NCBI GenBank assembly: GCA_046262355.1
Contig: JBHEMX010000005.1
Coordinates: 9,479-73,478 of the forward strand
From: DATADD01 sp046262355
GTDB taxonomy: Bacteria; Actinomycetota; CADDZG01; WHSQ01
Reading direction: 5' to 3'
DNA length: 64,000 nucleotides
Shown piece after piece: positions 42,278 through 50,955 of this stretch. Both the position numbers and the translations under genes were made by a program. The notes beneath the pieces were generated by a model that was not told the DNA's origin, searched no databases, and saw only the letters and a program-made list of their open reading frames with translations. Within the stretch, counting starts at the first letter, position 1. Each line of letters starts with the position of its first letter.

Positions 42278-42295
42278 GGTCTGGAGCTATGAGAT
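42266..42295 (+). repeat. 15 bp tandem duplication across the mraZ stop codon
   Basis: CTGGAGCTATGAGGT (42266-42280) and CTGGAGCTATGAGAT (42281-42295). Each unit contains an ATGA, so both the mraZ stop and the possible start of the next small ORF are duplicated. Confidence 0.85.
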
Positions 42296-42459
42296 CGGGG
42301 GTGACGTCCATGGGATCAGGGGAGCGGGCCGAAGGGATGGGGCCGAGCGCTCTGGCGCGCGAGGTGGGCCATGGCTTGATGCTGCTCGGGCTCACCGGAT
42401 CGTCGGTTGGAGGTGTCGTCGGCGTCGTCGCGTTGGCGACCCGGTTGCTGGGGCGCTGA
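42274..42459 (+). CDS. Small membrane protein between mraZ and rsmH
   Basis: 61 residues from ATG 42274 (ATGA overlap with mraZ); ATG 42289 is the alternative created by the duplication. A polar N-terminus is followed by one hydrophobic segment, GLMLLGLTGSSVGGVVGVVA, and a short basic end. Position in a packed operon suggests it is translated. I do not recognise it; a small membrane partner for the division machinery is only a guess. Confidence 0.5.
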   Translation: MRSGAMRSGVTSMGSGERAEGMGPSALAREVGHGLMLLGLTGSSVGGVVGVVALATRLLGR

Positions 42460-42472
42460 CGATGGGACTCGA

Positions 42473-43417
42473 ATGGAACACGAACCCGTGCTCGCCGACG
42501 CGGTCGCCGAGCTTCTCATCCCCGCCCTCGCCGCCGGAGGCGTCCTCGTCGACGCGACGCTGGGCCGAGCCGGTCATGCCCGCCGCGTCCTGGAGGCGGC
42601 TGAGCGCGCTGAGCTCATCGGCATCGATCGCGACCCTGACGCGCTGGAGGCGTCGAGGGCCGTCCTCGCCTCGTACGGGGGACGCGTTCGGGTCGTTCGC
42701 GGCAACTTCGAAGACCTCGAGGCCATACTGGAACGACTCGGGGCTGCGCCGGTTCGGGGAGTCCTACTCGACCTTGGCGTTTCTTCCCCCCAGCTCGACG
42801 ACGCGACGAGAGGCTTCGGGTTCCGCACCCGAGGACCGCTCGACATGCGCATGGATCCCTCCCAAGAGCTCACCGCGCACGACGTGGTGAATCGTTACCG
42901 GCAGGGCGATCTCGAGCGCATCATCGCCCGCTTCGGCGAGGAGCGCTTCGCTCGTCGCATCGCACGCGCAGTCGTGGACGCTCGTCCGGTCGCAACCACC
43001 GATCGCCTCGCCGGCATCGTGCGCGACGCGATCCCCGCCGCGACCCGGCGTACGGGAGGTCATCCGGCGCGCCGCACGTTCCAGGCGCTGCGGATCGAGG
43101 TCAACGGCGAGCTGGATGCGTTGGAGACGGGTCTCGCCGCCGCAACGGGCGCGCTGGCGCCCGGAGGGCGGGCGGTTGTCATCTCGTACCACTCGCTCGA
43201 AGACCGCATCGTGAAGTCCCATCTGGCGGCTGGAGCGCGCGGCTGTGTGTGCCCGCCGGACTTCCCGATCTGCACCTGCGGCGCGGAGGCGCGGCTCCGG
43301 CTGCTGACGCGCCGAGCCCTGCGCCCCGAGGCCTCTGAGGTGGAGCGCAACCCCCGGGCGCGTTCGGCCCGGTTGCGTGCCGCCGAGCGTCTCCACGGCG
43401 CGGTGAAGCCCAGTTGA
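42473..43417 (+). CDS. rsmH: 16S rRNA (cytosine1402-N4)-methyltransferase
   Basis: 314 residues from ATG 42473, start MEHEPVLADAVAELL. The SAM site is VDATLGRAGHARRVLE near residue 27, with IGIDRDPDAL near 52. LLDLGVSSPQLDDATRGFGF, PLDMRMDPS, and a C-terminal ALAPGGRAVVISYHSLEDRI follow. The insertion domain FQALRIEVNGELDALE is present. It methylates C1402 in the ribosomal P site. TGA overlaps the TTG of the next gene. Confidence 0.96.
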   Translation: MEHEPVLADAVAELLIPALAAGGVLVDATLGRAGHARRVLEAAERAELIGIDRDPDALEASRAVLASYGGRVRVVRGNFEDLEAILERLGAAPVRGVLLDLGVSSPQLDDATRGFGFRTRGPLDMRMDPSQELTAHDVVNRYRQGDLERIIARFGEERFARRIARAVVDARPVATTDRLAGIVRDAIPAATRRTGGHPARRTFQALRIEVNGELDALETGLAAATGALAPGGRAVVISYHSLEDRIVKSHLAAGARGCVCPPDFPICTCGAEARLRLLTRRALRPEASEVERNPRARSARLRAAERLHGAVKPS

Positions 43418-43884
43418 GCGCGACCGAGGAGCAGATCCCCTCGCAGGCGTCGAGCGCGCCGCATCCGGCACTCAGTCTGATCCGCCGCCGCTCGCGCAGT
43501 TTGATCAAGCGCGGCAGCAACACGCGCTTTGCGCCGTTCGCGGTGTTCGCTGCGATCTGTGTCGCCGCACTCGTATCTGCCGTTCTGTTGGAGCAGGTGA
43601 TCCTGGCACAGAGCGCGTTCAAGCTCGCGAGCGTGCGGCGCGACATCATCGCCGCCGAGTCGCGCAACCAAGGGCTCCTGCTCGAGATGACCAAGCTGCA
43701 GAGCCCCGCGCGCATCGAACGCTTCGCGCGCGCGCGTCTCGGCATGGTCGACCGTACGGATGTCGAGTACATCGTCGCGGACGTCGGATCGCGCGACGGA
43801 AGAAGCGTGGCGCTCCTGAGACCGTCGGCGAAGCTCGGACGAGCGGGTCCGGCGGCCGCGCTCGGAACGCAAGAGACACCCTGA
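43414..43884 (+). CDS. ftsL: FtsL-like septum protein
   Basis: 156 residues from TTG 43414. A basic cytoplasmic tail (RRRSRSLIKRGSNTRF) is followed by one membrane helix (AVFAAICVAALVSAVLLEQV). A short coiled-coil-like periplasmic part comes next (ILAQSAFKLASVRRDIIAAE, LLLEMTKLQSPARIERFARA, RLGM). The LxSPxRIExxAR-LGM ending is the FtsL/FtsB-type signature. It would scaffold FtsI and FtsW at the septum. Position between rsmH and ftsI is canonical. Confidence 0.85.
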   Translation: MSATEEQIPSQASSAPHPALSLIRRRSRSLIKRGSNTRFAPFAVFAAICVAALVSAVLLEQVILAQSAFKLASVRRDIIAAESRNQGLLLEMTKLQSPARIERFARARLGMVDRTDVEYIVADVGSRDGRSVALLRPSAKLGRAGPAAALGTQETP

Positions 43885-43921
43885 TGCTCCTCCGCGTGGG
43901 CAGCGTGGCGGAGGTGCACTA

Positions 43922-45802
43922 GTGCCGCAGCGAAGTTCTCGACGGTCCACAGCAGGAGGGGCGGGCGGCCGACGGCCGGCCCCTTCTTCGCGTCGGGGGC
44001 CAGAGCCCCGCGTGGCCGAGCCGGCAAGCTCGGCGTCCGGGACACCTGCGCAGGCGCGCCGGCCATCCGCATCTCCGCGGCGGCTCGTTGCGCTGTTCGT
44101 AGTGCTCATGCTCGCGTTCGGTGCGATGGGGCTGCGCCTCGTGATGCTCCAGACGGTCGAAGCGCCCGCTTATGCGCAGCTCGCCGCGAACCAGCGCGAA
44201 CGGGTGGTCCATTTCCGGGCGCGCAGGGGGACAATCTTCGATCGCCGCGGTGAACCGCTCGCGATATCGGTCGATCTGAAGACCGTGTACGCGGACCCAG
44301 CACTCGTCGAGGAGCCTCATGAGGCGGCGCGCGAGCTGTCGCCGATCCTGGATCTCGGCGTTGCCCGGATTGAGGCCAAGCTGCGCGGTACCCGCCCCGG
44401 CAGCCGCTTCGAGTACCTCGCTCGCCAGGTCGACCCGAAGGTGTGGGAGGCCGTGAGGAAGCTCGGGCTCGCCGGCGTTGCGAGCCGTCCCGAGCCCAAA
44501 CGCTTCTACCCGAACGGCCGGCTGGCGTCACAGGTGATCGGTTTCACGAACGTCGACGGCGAGGGGACGGCCGGCTTGGAGAGCGCATACGATGATCTCC
44601 TCGAGGGGACTCCCGGGCGCATGCTGCTGGAGCAGGATCCGTCGGGCCGGCCGCTGCCTCAGGCCGAGTTCAGCTACGAGCCCGCGCGTCCCGGACGCGA
44701 CATCTTCCTCACGATCGACAAGGAGCTCCAGTACTTCACCGAGCTGACGCTGGCTCGGGCGGTGGAGACCTATAGAGCCGAAGCCGCCACGGCCATCGTG
44801 ATGAAGCCGGAGACCGGCGAGATCCTCGCGCTGGCGAACATGCCCGACTTCGACCTCAACCGCTTCTCCCAGGCCGGCCAACAGAAGATGAGGAACAGGG
44901 CAGTTACCGACATGTACGAGCCGGGATCCGCATACAAGATCGTGACGGTCTCGGCAGCGCTCGAGGAGGGGGTGGTCACGCCGAGGACGAAGCTCGTGGT
45001 TCCGGACTCGCTGGAGTACGCGGATCAGGTGTTCAACGACTCGCATGTGCACGATCCCGAGATCATGTCGGTCAGGAAGATCATCGAGCAGTCCTCGAAC
45101 GTCGGAACGATCAAGATGGGCCTTCGCCTCGGCGGACGACTACTGGACAGGTACGTGCGCGACTTCGGCTTCGGCGCGCCGACCGGCCTCGGCTTCCCCG
45201 GTGAGGCGCCCGGGATCGTGCTGCCGCGCCGCCGGTGGTCGGGATCGACCATCGCGACCGTGCCGCTGGGCCAGGGGATCGCGGTCACGCCGCTGCAGAT
45301 GGCCGCCGCGTTCTCGACGATCGCGAACGGTGGCGTCTGGGTCGAGCCCAAGCTCGTGCACGGCACGGCCGGCCAAGACGGCAAGGTCGTGGCGGCATCC
45401 CCTCCGGCGCGCCGCAGGGTCGTGTCGGCCACGACCGCGCGCCGCGTGACGAACATGCTCGCCGGCGTCGTGGCGCGCGGCACGGGTCTGCTGGCGCGCG
45501 TCCCCGGCTACCGGGTCGCCGGCAAGACCGGCACGGCGCAGAAACCGCTTCCGGGAGGGGGCTACGGCAACTCCTACATCGGATCGTTCGGCGGCTACGC
45601 TCCGGTGGGGGATCCGAAGGTCGCGGTGCTGGTGACGTTGGACGAGCCGAGCCCGATCTGGGGTGGGTCGAGTGCGGCTCCAACCTTCAAGCGAATAATC
45701 GAGTACGCCCTACGCGAGCTCGGCGTGCCGCCGTCCGGCAACGCCGCCGAGGCGGCCGCCGAGCTGGAGGCGGACCCCGCGGTCGTGCCCGCCCGCGACT
45801 GA
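43922..45802 (+). CDS. ftsI: Septal transpeptidase PBP3
   Basis: 626 residues from GTG 43922. A long Ser/Pro/Arg-rich cytoplasmic tail (~50 residues) is followed by a single helix (LVALFVVLMLAFGAMGL), and the pedestal starts RARRGTIFDRRGEPLAISVD. The transpeptidase motifs are intact: SAYK at S336 (GSAYKIV), SSN near residue 385, and KTGT at K535. It crosslinks septal peptidoglycan with FtsW. The nucleophile motif is SAYK rather than the common STFK. Confidence 0.95.
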   Translation: MPQRSSRRSTAGGAGGRRPAPSSRRGPEPRVAEPASSASGTPAQARRPSASPRRLVALFVVLMLAFGAMGLRLVMLQTVEAPAYAQLAANQRERVVHFRARRGTIFDRRGEPLAISVDLKTVYADPALVEEPHEAARELSPILDLGVARIEAKLRGTRPGSRFEYLARQVDPKVWEAVRKLGLAGVASRPEPKRFYPNGRLASQVIGFTNVDGEGTAGLESAYDDLLEGTPGRMLLEQDPSGRPLPQAEFSYEPARPGRDIFLTIDKELQYFTELTLARAVETYRAEAATAIVMKPETGEILALANMPDFDLNRFSQAGQQKMRNRAVTDMYEPGSAYKIVTVSAALEEGVVTPRTKLVVPDSLEYADQVFNDSHVHDPEIMSVRKIIEQSSNVGTIKMGLRLGGRLLDRYVRDFGFGAPTGLGFPGEAPGIVLPRRRWSGSTIATVPLGQGIAVTPLQMAAAFSTIANGGVWVEPKLVHGTAGQDGKVVAASPPARRRVVSATTARRVTNMLAGVVARGTGLLARVPGYRVAGKTGTAQKPLPGGGYGNSYIGSFGGYAPVGDPKVAVLVTLDEPSPIWGGSSAAPTFKRIIEYALRELGVPPSGNAAEAAAELEADPAVVPARD

Positions 45803-45850
45803 GGTGTGGTCGTGAAGCGAGCGTCGAGGGCCGCCTCTAGCATCGTGGGC

Positions 45851-47353
45851 ATGGAGGCGGGGACCCACACCCTTTCGGGCCTGGCTCGGGCTGCCGGAGA
45901 CGGGCTCGTAGAGATCACCGGAGACGCCGACGCACGCGTTTCGGGGCTCGCGTACGACTCGCGGGCGATCGCCGGAGGCGAGCTGTTCTTCTGCGTCCCG
46001 GGAGCCAGGAGCGACGGTCACGACTTTGCTCCGGCCGCCATCGCGTCCGGGGCGACGGCTCTCTGCGTGGAGCGCCGGCTGCATCTCGGCGTGCCCGAGG
46101 TCGTGGTGCGCGCTAGCCGGAAGGCGATGGCGCTCATGGCGGCCGCCTACTTCGGGCACCCGGCCGCTGACCTCACCGTCCTCGGCGTGACCGGGACCAA
46201 CGGCAAGACGACTACGGCTTACCTCCTCGAGTCGATCCTGGCCGCTACCGGGCACACGACGGGTCTGATCGGGACGATAGAGACGCGCGTGGGCGAAGCG
46301 GCGCGCCCGGGAGTGAGGACCACGCCGGAGTCGCTGGACCTCCAGCGTCTCCTCGCCGAGATGCGCGCCCACGGCGTCACTGCGGTCGCGATGGAGGTCA
46401 CCTCGCACGCGCTCGCGCTCGGTCGTGTAGAGGGGATGCGATTCAGTGCAGCGGTGTTCACGAACCTCTCGCAGGATCACCTCGACTTCCACGCCGGCAT
46501 GGACGACTACTTCGCAGCCAAGCGCTCGCTGTTCCTCCCCGAACGCGTGGAACGCGGCGCGGTGAACGTGGACGACCCCTACGGGCGCCGCCTCCGAGAA
46601 GAAGCGGGCGTGCCGCTGCTGGGGTTCGGGCTCGCGTCGGATGCTGAGGTGCAGGCGCGCGACGTCGGCGTGGAACCGTCGGGCAGCCGCTTCGTGGTCG
46701 TGACCCCGAACGGGGAGATCAACGTCGCGACCCCGCTCGCCGGCGGATTCAACGTGTCCAATTGTCTGGCCGCGTGCGCCTGCGCGTTGCAGGCGGGCGT
46801 TGCGCCGGACGCGATCCAGCTGGGCATCGCAAGCGTCCGAGCCGTCCCGGGAAGGTTCGAATCGATAGAGCACGGTCAGCCGTTCGCCGTCGTCGTCGAT
46901 TACGCCCACACTCCGGACTCACTCGACAACGTCCTCAGGGAGGCGCGTCGGATGGCCGCCGCCCGTCGGGGAGGACGCGTGCTCGCGGTGTTCGGCTGCG
47001 GAGGCGACCGGGACCGCGGCAAGAGGCCGCTCATGGGCACCGTGGCGGCGCGCCTCGCGGACGTCGTCGTGGTGACCTCGGACAACCCCCGCAGCGAGGA
47101 TCCCGACGCCATCATCGGGGAGATCCTCGAGGGCGTGGTAGCCGAACGCCCTGGCGGAGCAGACGAGGTCATCGCCGACCGGCGGGAGGCGATCCACCGC
47201 GTGCTGGCGTTGGCGCGACCGAACGACGTCGTGATAGTCGCCGGCAAGGGCCACGAAACGGGCCAGCAGTTCGCCGAGGTCACCCTTGCGTTCGACGATC
47301 GCGAGGTCGCAGGAAGCGCGCTGGACGAGCTGGGATGGGAAAGCCGCGCGTGA
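45851..47353 (+). CDS. murE: UDP-MurNAc-tripeptide synthetase (meso-DAP type)
   Basis: 500 residues from ATG 45851; GTG 45806 in frame is an alternative start. P-loop GVTGTNGKTTTAYLL is near residue 113, then TTPESLDLQ, EVTSHALALGRV, NLSQDHLDFH and the ligase C-domain with VVDYAHTPDSL and FGCGGDRDRGKRPLM. DNPRSEDP near residue 411 is the motif that selects meso-diaminopimelate. It adds DAP to UDP-MurNAc-L-Ala-D-Glu. The next gene is mraY, without the expected murF in between. Confidence 0.95.
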   Translation: MEAGTHTLSGLARAAGDGLVEITGDADARVSGLAYDSRAIAGGELFFCVPGARSDGHDFAPAAIASGATALCVERRLHLGVPEVVVRASRKAMALMAAAYFGHPAADLTVLGVTGTNGKTTTAYLLESILAATGHTTGLIGTIETRVGEAARPGVRTTPESLDLQRLLAEMRAHGVTAVAMEVTSHALALGRVEGMRFSAAVFTNLSQDHLDFHAGMDDYFAAKRSLFLPERVERGAVNVDDPYGRRLREEAGVPLLGFGLASDAEVQARDVGVEPSGSRFVVVTPNGEINVATPLAGGFNVSNCLAACACALQAGVAPDAIQLGIASVRAVPGRFESIEHGQPFAVVVDYAHTPDSLDNVLREARRMAAARRGGRVLAVFGCGGDRDRGKRPLMGTVAARLADVVVVTSDNPRSEDPDAIIGEILEGVVAERPGGADEVIADRREAIHRVLALARPNDVVIVAGKGHETGQQFAEVTLAFDDREVAGSALDELGWESRA

Positions 47354-48390
47354 TCAACATCATGGTCGCCGGCCTTGTAGGGCTCCTCGTCACGCTGCTC
47401 GGGACCCCGGTGGCCATCACACGTTTCCGCGCGCGCGGCTGGGGACAGTTGATCCGCGAGGAGGGGCCGAAGGCCCACTACGAGAAGCGCGGCACTCCCA
47501 CGATGGGTGGGCTCGTGATCTTCGCCGGCGGGGTGCTCGGGTACGTCCTCGGTCACGTCGGAAGAGACTTATCTCCCTTCCGCGATAGCGGGCTCCTTGC
47601 GATCGGGACGATCGCTGCTCTCGCTCTGCTCGGCTTCATCGACGACTTCATAAAGATCCGCATGTCGCGCTCGCTCGGCCTCCAGAAGCGCGCCAAGTTC
47701 CTCGGTCAACTGATCATCGCCGCCATCTTCAGCGTCGTCGCCGTAGAGGTCATCGGCGTCGGAACCGATCTGTCGTTCTTCCGGTCGACCGCGATCAATC
47801 TCGGCGTGCTCTTCTACCTGTGGGTGTTCCTGATGATCACGGCGTCGTCCAACGGCGTGAACCTGACCGATGGCCTCGACGGACTCGCGGTCGGCTCCGT
47901 CGCGCAGGTGCTGGCCGCCTTCGTGGTGATCGGGTTCTGGCAGTTCAGGCACCAGGTCTTCTACGACATCTCCAAGACCGGCTCGGACCCCTTCGAGCTG
48001 GCGATCGTCGCATCCGCGCTCTTCGGTGCGTGCGCCGGCTTCCTGTGGTGGAACACGGCGCCGGCGAAGATCTTCATGGGCGATACCGGCTCTCTGATGC
48101 TCGGCGGTGCGACCGCCGTGCTTGCGATCTTGCTCAACACCCAACTGCTTCTGATCGTGATGGGCGGCCTCTACGTGGTCGAGACGATGTCCGTCATCGC
48201 GCAGGTCGCGGCCTTCAAGCGCACGGGCAAGCGGCCTTTCCTGATGGCGCCGATCCATCATCACTTCGAGCTCGCGGGCTGGCCGGAGTTCACAGTGATC
48301 GTGCGCTTCTGGGTGCTCTCGAGCCTCTCTGTGGCCTTCGGACTCGGTCTCTTCTATGCGGACTTCCTCTCCAAGGGAGGGCTGCAGTGA
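47350..48390 (+). CDS. mraY: Phospho-MurNAc-pentapeptide translocase
   Basis: 346 residues from GTG 47350, overlapping the murE TGA; ATG 47335 is an alternative. It has KAHYEKRGTPTMGGLVIFAG near residue 40, LGFIDDFIKI near 97, the loop NGVNLTDGLDGLAVG near 170, FMGDTGSLMLGG near 240, and LMAPIHHHFELAGWPE near 300. About ten membrane helices. It transfers phospho-MurNAc-pentapeptide to undecaprenyl phosphate, forming lipid I. Confidence 0.96.
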   Translation: MINIMVAGLVGLLVTLLGTPVAITRFRARGWGQLIREEGPKAHYEKRGTPTMGGLVIFAGGVLGYVLGHVGRDLSPFRDSGLLAIGTIAALALLGFIDDFIKIRMSRSLGLQKRAKFLGQLIIAAIFSVVAVEVIGVGTDLSFFRSTAINLGVLFYLWVFLMITASSNGVNLTDGLDGLAVGSVAQVLAAFVVIGFWQFRHQVFYDISKTGSDPFELAIVASALFGACAGFLWWNTAPAKIFMGDTGSLMLGGATAVLAILLNTQLLLIVMGGLYVVETMSVIAQVAAFKRTGKRPFLMAPIHHHFELAGWPEFTVIVRFWVLSSLSVAFGLGLFYADFLSKGGLQ

Positions 48391-49748
48391 TGGAGCTTGC
48401 GGGCCGGCGCGTTGCCGTCGTGGGCCTCGGCGTGAGCGGCTTCTCGGCGGCGCGCCGGCTGATCGAGCTCGGCGCGCTCGTCTTCGCCACAGACGCGAAC
48501 ACCTCGCCGGCGATCGAGGAGCGCGCCGCGACACTTCGTGCGGCCGGGGCGCGCGTCGAAACCGGGGCACACGAGCTCGACGACCTCGATGCCGAGCTTG
48601 CGGTGGTCAGCCCGGGGATCCCTCCCGGTGCGCCGGTCGTGCTGACGCTGCGCGCCGCAGCCATCACCGTGATCGGTGAGGTGGAGCTTGCATCGCGCCT
48701 CGCTCGTTGCGACTTCCTCGCGGTTACGGGCACGAACGGCAAGACCACCACTACCGCGTTGCTGGCTGCGATACTCGCGCGCTCAGATGTCCCGTCCGTC
48801 GCCGCCGGCAACATCGGATTGCCGCTCATCGACGCGATAACGACGATCCCATCCCACGGCGCGATCGCGGTGGAGGTCTCCAGCTTCCAGCTCGATACGA
48901 TCGAGCGTTTCGCCCCGCACGTGGCCATCGTCCTCAACGTCGCGGAGGATCACATCGACTGGCACGGGACGTTCGAGGCCTACGTCGACGCAAAAGCGCG
49001 CATAGTTGCCAATCAAGGCCCGAACGACGTCTGTGTAGTGAACGCATGCGATCACCACGCGCTGGAGATCGCGTCGCGCGGCGCATCGAGGATCGTTCCA
49101 TTCTCCGCCGAGAGCGCCCCCGGCGAGGGCATCGGCGTGCGCAGAGGCACGGTCGTATGGCGGGGTCGAACCGTCTTTGACGCCGGTCTGATCCCGCTTC
49201 CCGGCGTTGCGGGTCTCGAGGACGCGCTCGCGGCCGCGGGGGCTGCTCTCGAGTACGGCGTCGATCCGAGGATCGTGGCGCAAGCCGTCGAGGGGTTCCG
49301 TCCGCTGCACCATCGCCTCGAGCCCGTGGGCGAGCTGAACGGCGTGTCGTTCATAGACGACTCGAAGGCCACCAATCCGCACGCAACCTTGTCGGCGGTG
49401 CGGGGACTGGAGAACGTCGTACTCATAGCCGGAGGGCGCGCGAAGGGCAACGATCTTGCCCCTCTCGCGTCGACGGTTCCTCCCGTGATCGCAGTCGTCG
49501 CGATCGGCGAATCGTCAGACGAGATCGTGAAGGTGTTCGAGGGGCTCGTCCCCGTCGAGAAAGCATCTTCCATGAAGGAAGCGGTCGCCCTGGCGCGGCG
49601 CCACGCAGCTCCCGGTGGTTCCGTCTTACTGTCGCCCGGCTGTGCGAGCCTAGACATGTACGACGGCTACGCCGCGCGCGGCGCCGACTTCGAGCGCGCC
49701 GTACGAGCGCTCGACGATCGGGAGGGGAGGCAGCATAGGCACGCGTAG
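48390..49748 (+). CDS. murD: UDP-MurNAc-L-alanine:D-glutamate ligase
   Basis: 452 residues from ATG 48390 (TGATG overlap with mraY). Rossmann start VAVVGLGVSGFSAARRL, SPGIPPGAP, P-loop VTGTNGKTTTTALLAAIL near residue 112, EVSSFQLDTIERFAPHVAIV, NVAEDHIDWHG, and C-domain FIDDSKATNPHATLSAV with LIAGGRAKGND. Ends in LLSPGCASLDMYDGYAARG. Complete. Confidence 0.96.
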   Translation: MELAGRRVAVVGLGVSGFSAARRLIELGALVFATDANTSPAIEERAATLRAAGARVETGAHELDDLDAELAVVSPGIPPGAPVVLTLRAAAITVIGEVELASRLARCDFLAVTGTNGKTTTTALLAAILARSDVPSVAAGNIGLPLIDAITTIPSHGAIAVEVSSFQLDTIERFAPHVAIVLNVAEDHIDWHGTFEAYVDAKARIVANQGPNDVCVVNACDHHALEIASRGASRIVPFSAESAPGEGIGVRRGTVVWRGRTVFDAGLIPLPGVAGLEDALAAAGAALEYGVDPRIVAQAVEGFRPLHHRLEPVGELNGVSFIDDSKATNPHATLSAVRGLENVVLIAGGRAKGNDLAPLASTVPPVIAVVAIGESSDEIVKVFEGLVPVEKASSMKEAVALARRHAAPGGSVLLSPGCASLDMYDGYAARGADFERAVRALDDREGRQHRHA

Positions 49749-49782
49749 CTCCACCGCGGGGCACCGTCGCGCCGGGTCGCGG

Positions 49783-50955
49783 GTGCGGTTGAGCTCGACC
49801 GATGTGCATCTCGGGCAGCCCAGCGTCCTGATCGCGATCACTGCATGCTCGCTCGTCGTCCTCGGCTTGACGATGATCCTTTCGGCGAGCTCCGTGTCGT
49901 CGTTCGCTCAGTACGGCTCGTCCTTCCTCTTCTTCAAGAGGCAGCTGATATGGGCCGTCGTCGGCATCGCCTGCTTCGCTGTGCTCGCGCGCCTCGACTA
50001 CAAGCGGCTCAAGGGCCTCGGATATCCCGCCTTCTTGATCTCGGTCATCCTGCTGGCGGCGGTCCTCGTCCCCGGAGTCGGCATCGTCGCGGGAGGAAGT
50101 GCGCGCTGGATCGGTCTCGGTCCTTTCAGCTTCCAGCCGTCCGAGGTGGCCAAGCTGGCGCTGATCCTGTTCACATCCGAGGTCTTCGCGCGCAAACAGG
50201 AGCGATCGCTATCGGTGTTGGCGCACACGGCCGTCCCCCTGCTCCCCGCGCTCGGGATCCTCGGTGCGCTCGTGATGTTGCAGCCGGACCTAGGAACGAG
50301 CTTGCTCCTCGGCGCGATCGCGCTCGGGCTCTTGTTCATAGCGGGCGCACCGCTCGTCTATCTCGTTCTGCTGTCCGCGGGCGGGCTCGCCGTCGCGGCC
50401 GTCGCCGCCCTCGCCGAGGACTACCGCCGGGCGCGCATCCTTGCGTTCCTCGATCCATGGAAGGACCCTCTCAACACGGGTTACCAGACGATCCAGTCGC
50501 TGATCGCGCTCGGCTCGGGCGGATGGTTGGGCGTCGGCCTCGGTGCGAGCCGTCAGAAGTGGATGTACATCCCCAACGCACATACGGACTTCATCTTCGC
50601 GATCCTCGGCGAGGAGATGGGATTGCTCGGCACGCTCGCGGTGCTCGGGACGTTCTCGTTCCTCACCTATCTCGGCGTGCAGACGGCGCGCCGCGCGCCC
50701 GATCGCTTCGGCATGCTGCTGGCGTCGGGCATCACGATCTGGATAGGTGTTCAAGCGCTCGTGAACATGGGCGCGGTCACCGCCGCCTTGCCCATCACCG
50801 GCGTTCCTTTGCCGCTCGTGTCCTTCGGCGGAACGTCGCTCGTCATGTCGCTTGCCGCCATGGGGATCCTGACCAACATCGCCACACAGGCGCGCCGCGG
50901 GCGCCCGACCTCGGACCCAACCGGCGCCGGGTCGTGGACGGGGCGCGCGCGATGA
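49783..50955 (+). CDS. ftsW: Septal peptidoglycan glycosyltransferase FtsW
   Basis: 390 residues from GTG 49783. SEDS-family hallmarks are SSFLFFKRQLIWAVVG, GSARWIGLGPFSFQPSEVAK near residue 108, LQPDLGTSLLLG near 165, the GGWLGVGLGASRQKWMYIPN loop near 247, HTDFIFAILGEEMGLLG and GVPLPLVSFGGTSL near 345. About ten membrane helices. It polymerises lipid II with FtsI. ATGA overlap with murG. Confidence 0.95.
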   Translation: MRLSSTDVHLGQPSVLIAITACSLVVLGLTMILSASSVSSFAQYGSSFLFFKRQLIWAVVGIACFAVLARLDYKRLKGLGYPAFLISVILLAAVLVPGVGIVAGGSARWIGLGPFSFQPSEVAKLALILFTSEVFARKQERSLSVLAHTAVPLLPALGILGALVMLQPDLGTSLLLGAIALGLLFIAGAPLVYLVLLSAGGLAVAAVAALAEDYRRARILAFLDPWKDPLNTGYQTIQSLIALGSGGWLGVGLGASRQKWMYIPNAHTDFIFAILGEEMGLLGTLAVLGTFSFLTYLGVQTARRAPDRFGMLLASGITIWIGVQALVNMGAVTAALPITGVPLPLVSFGGTSLVMSLAAMGILTNIATQARRGRPTSDPTGAGSWTGRAR

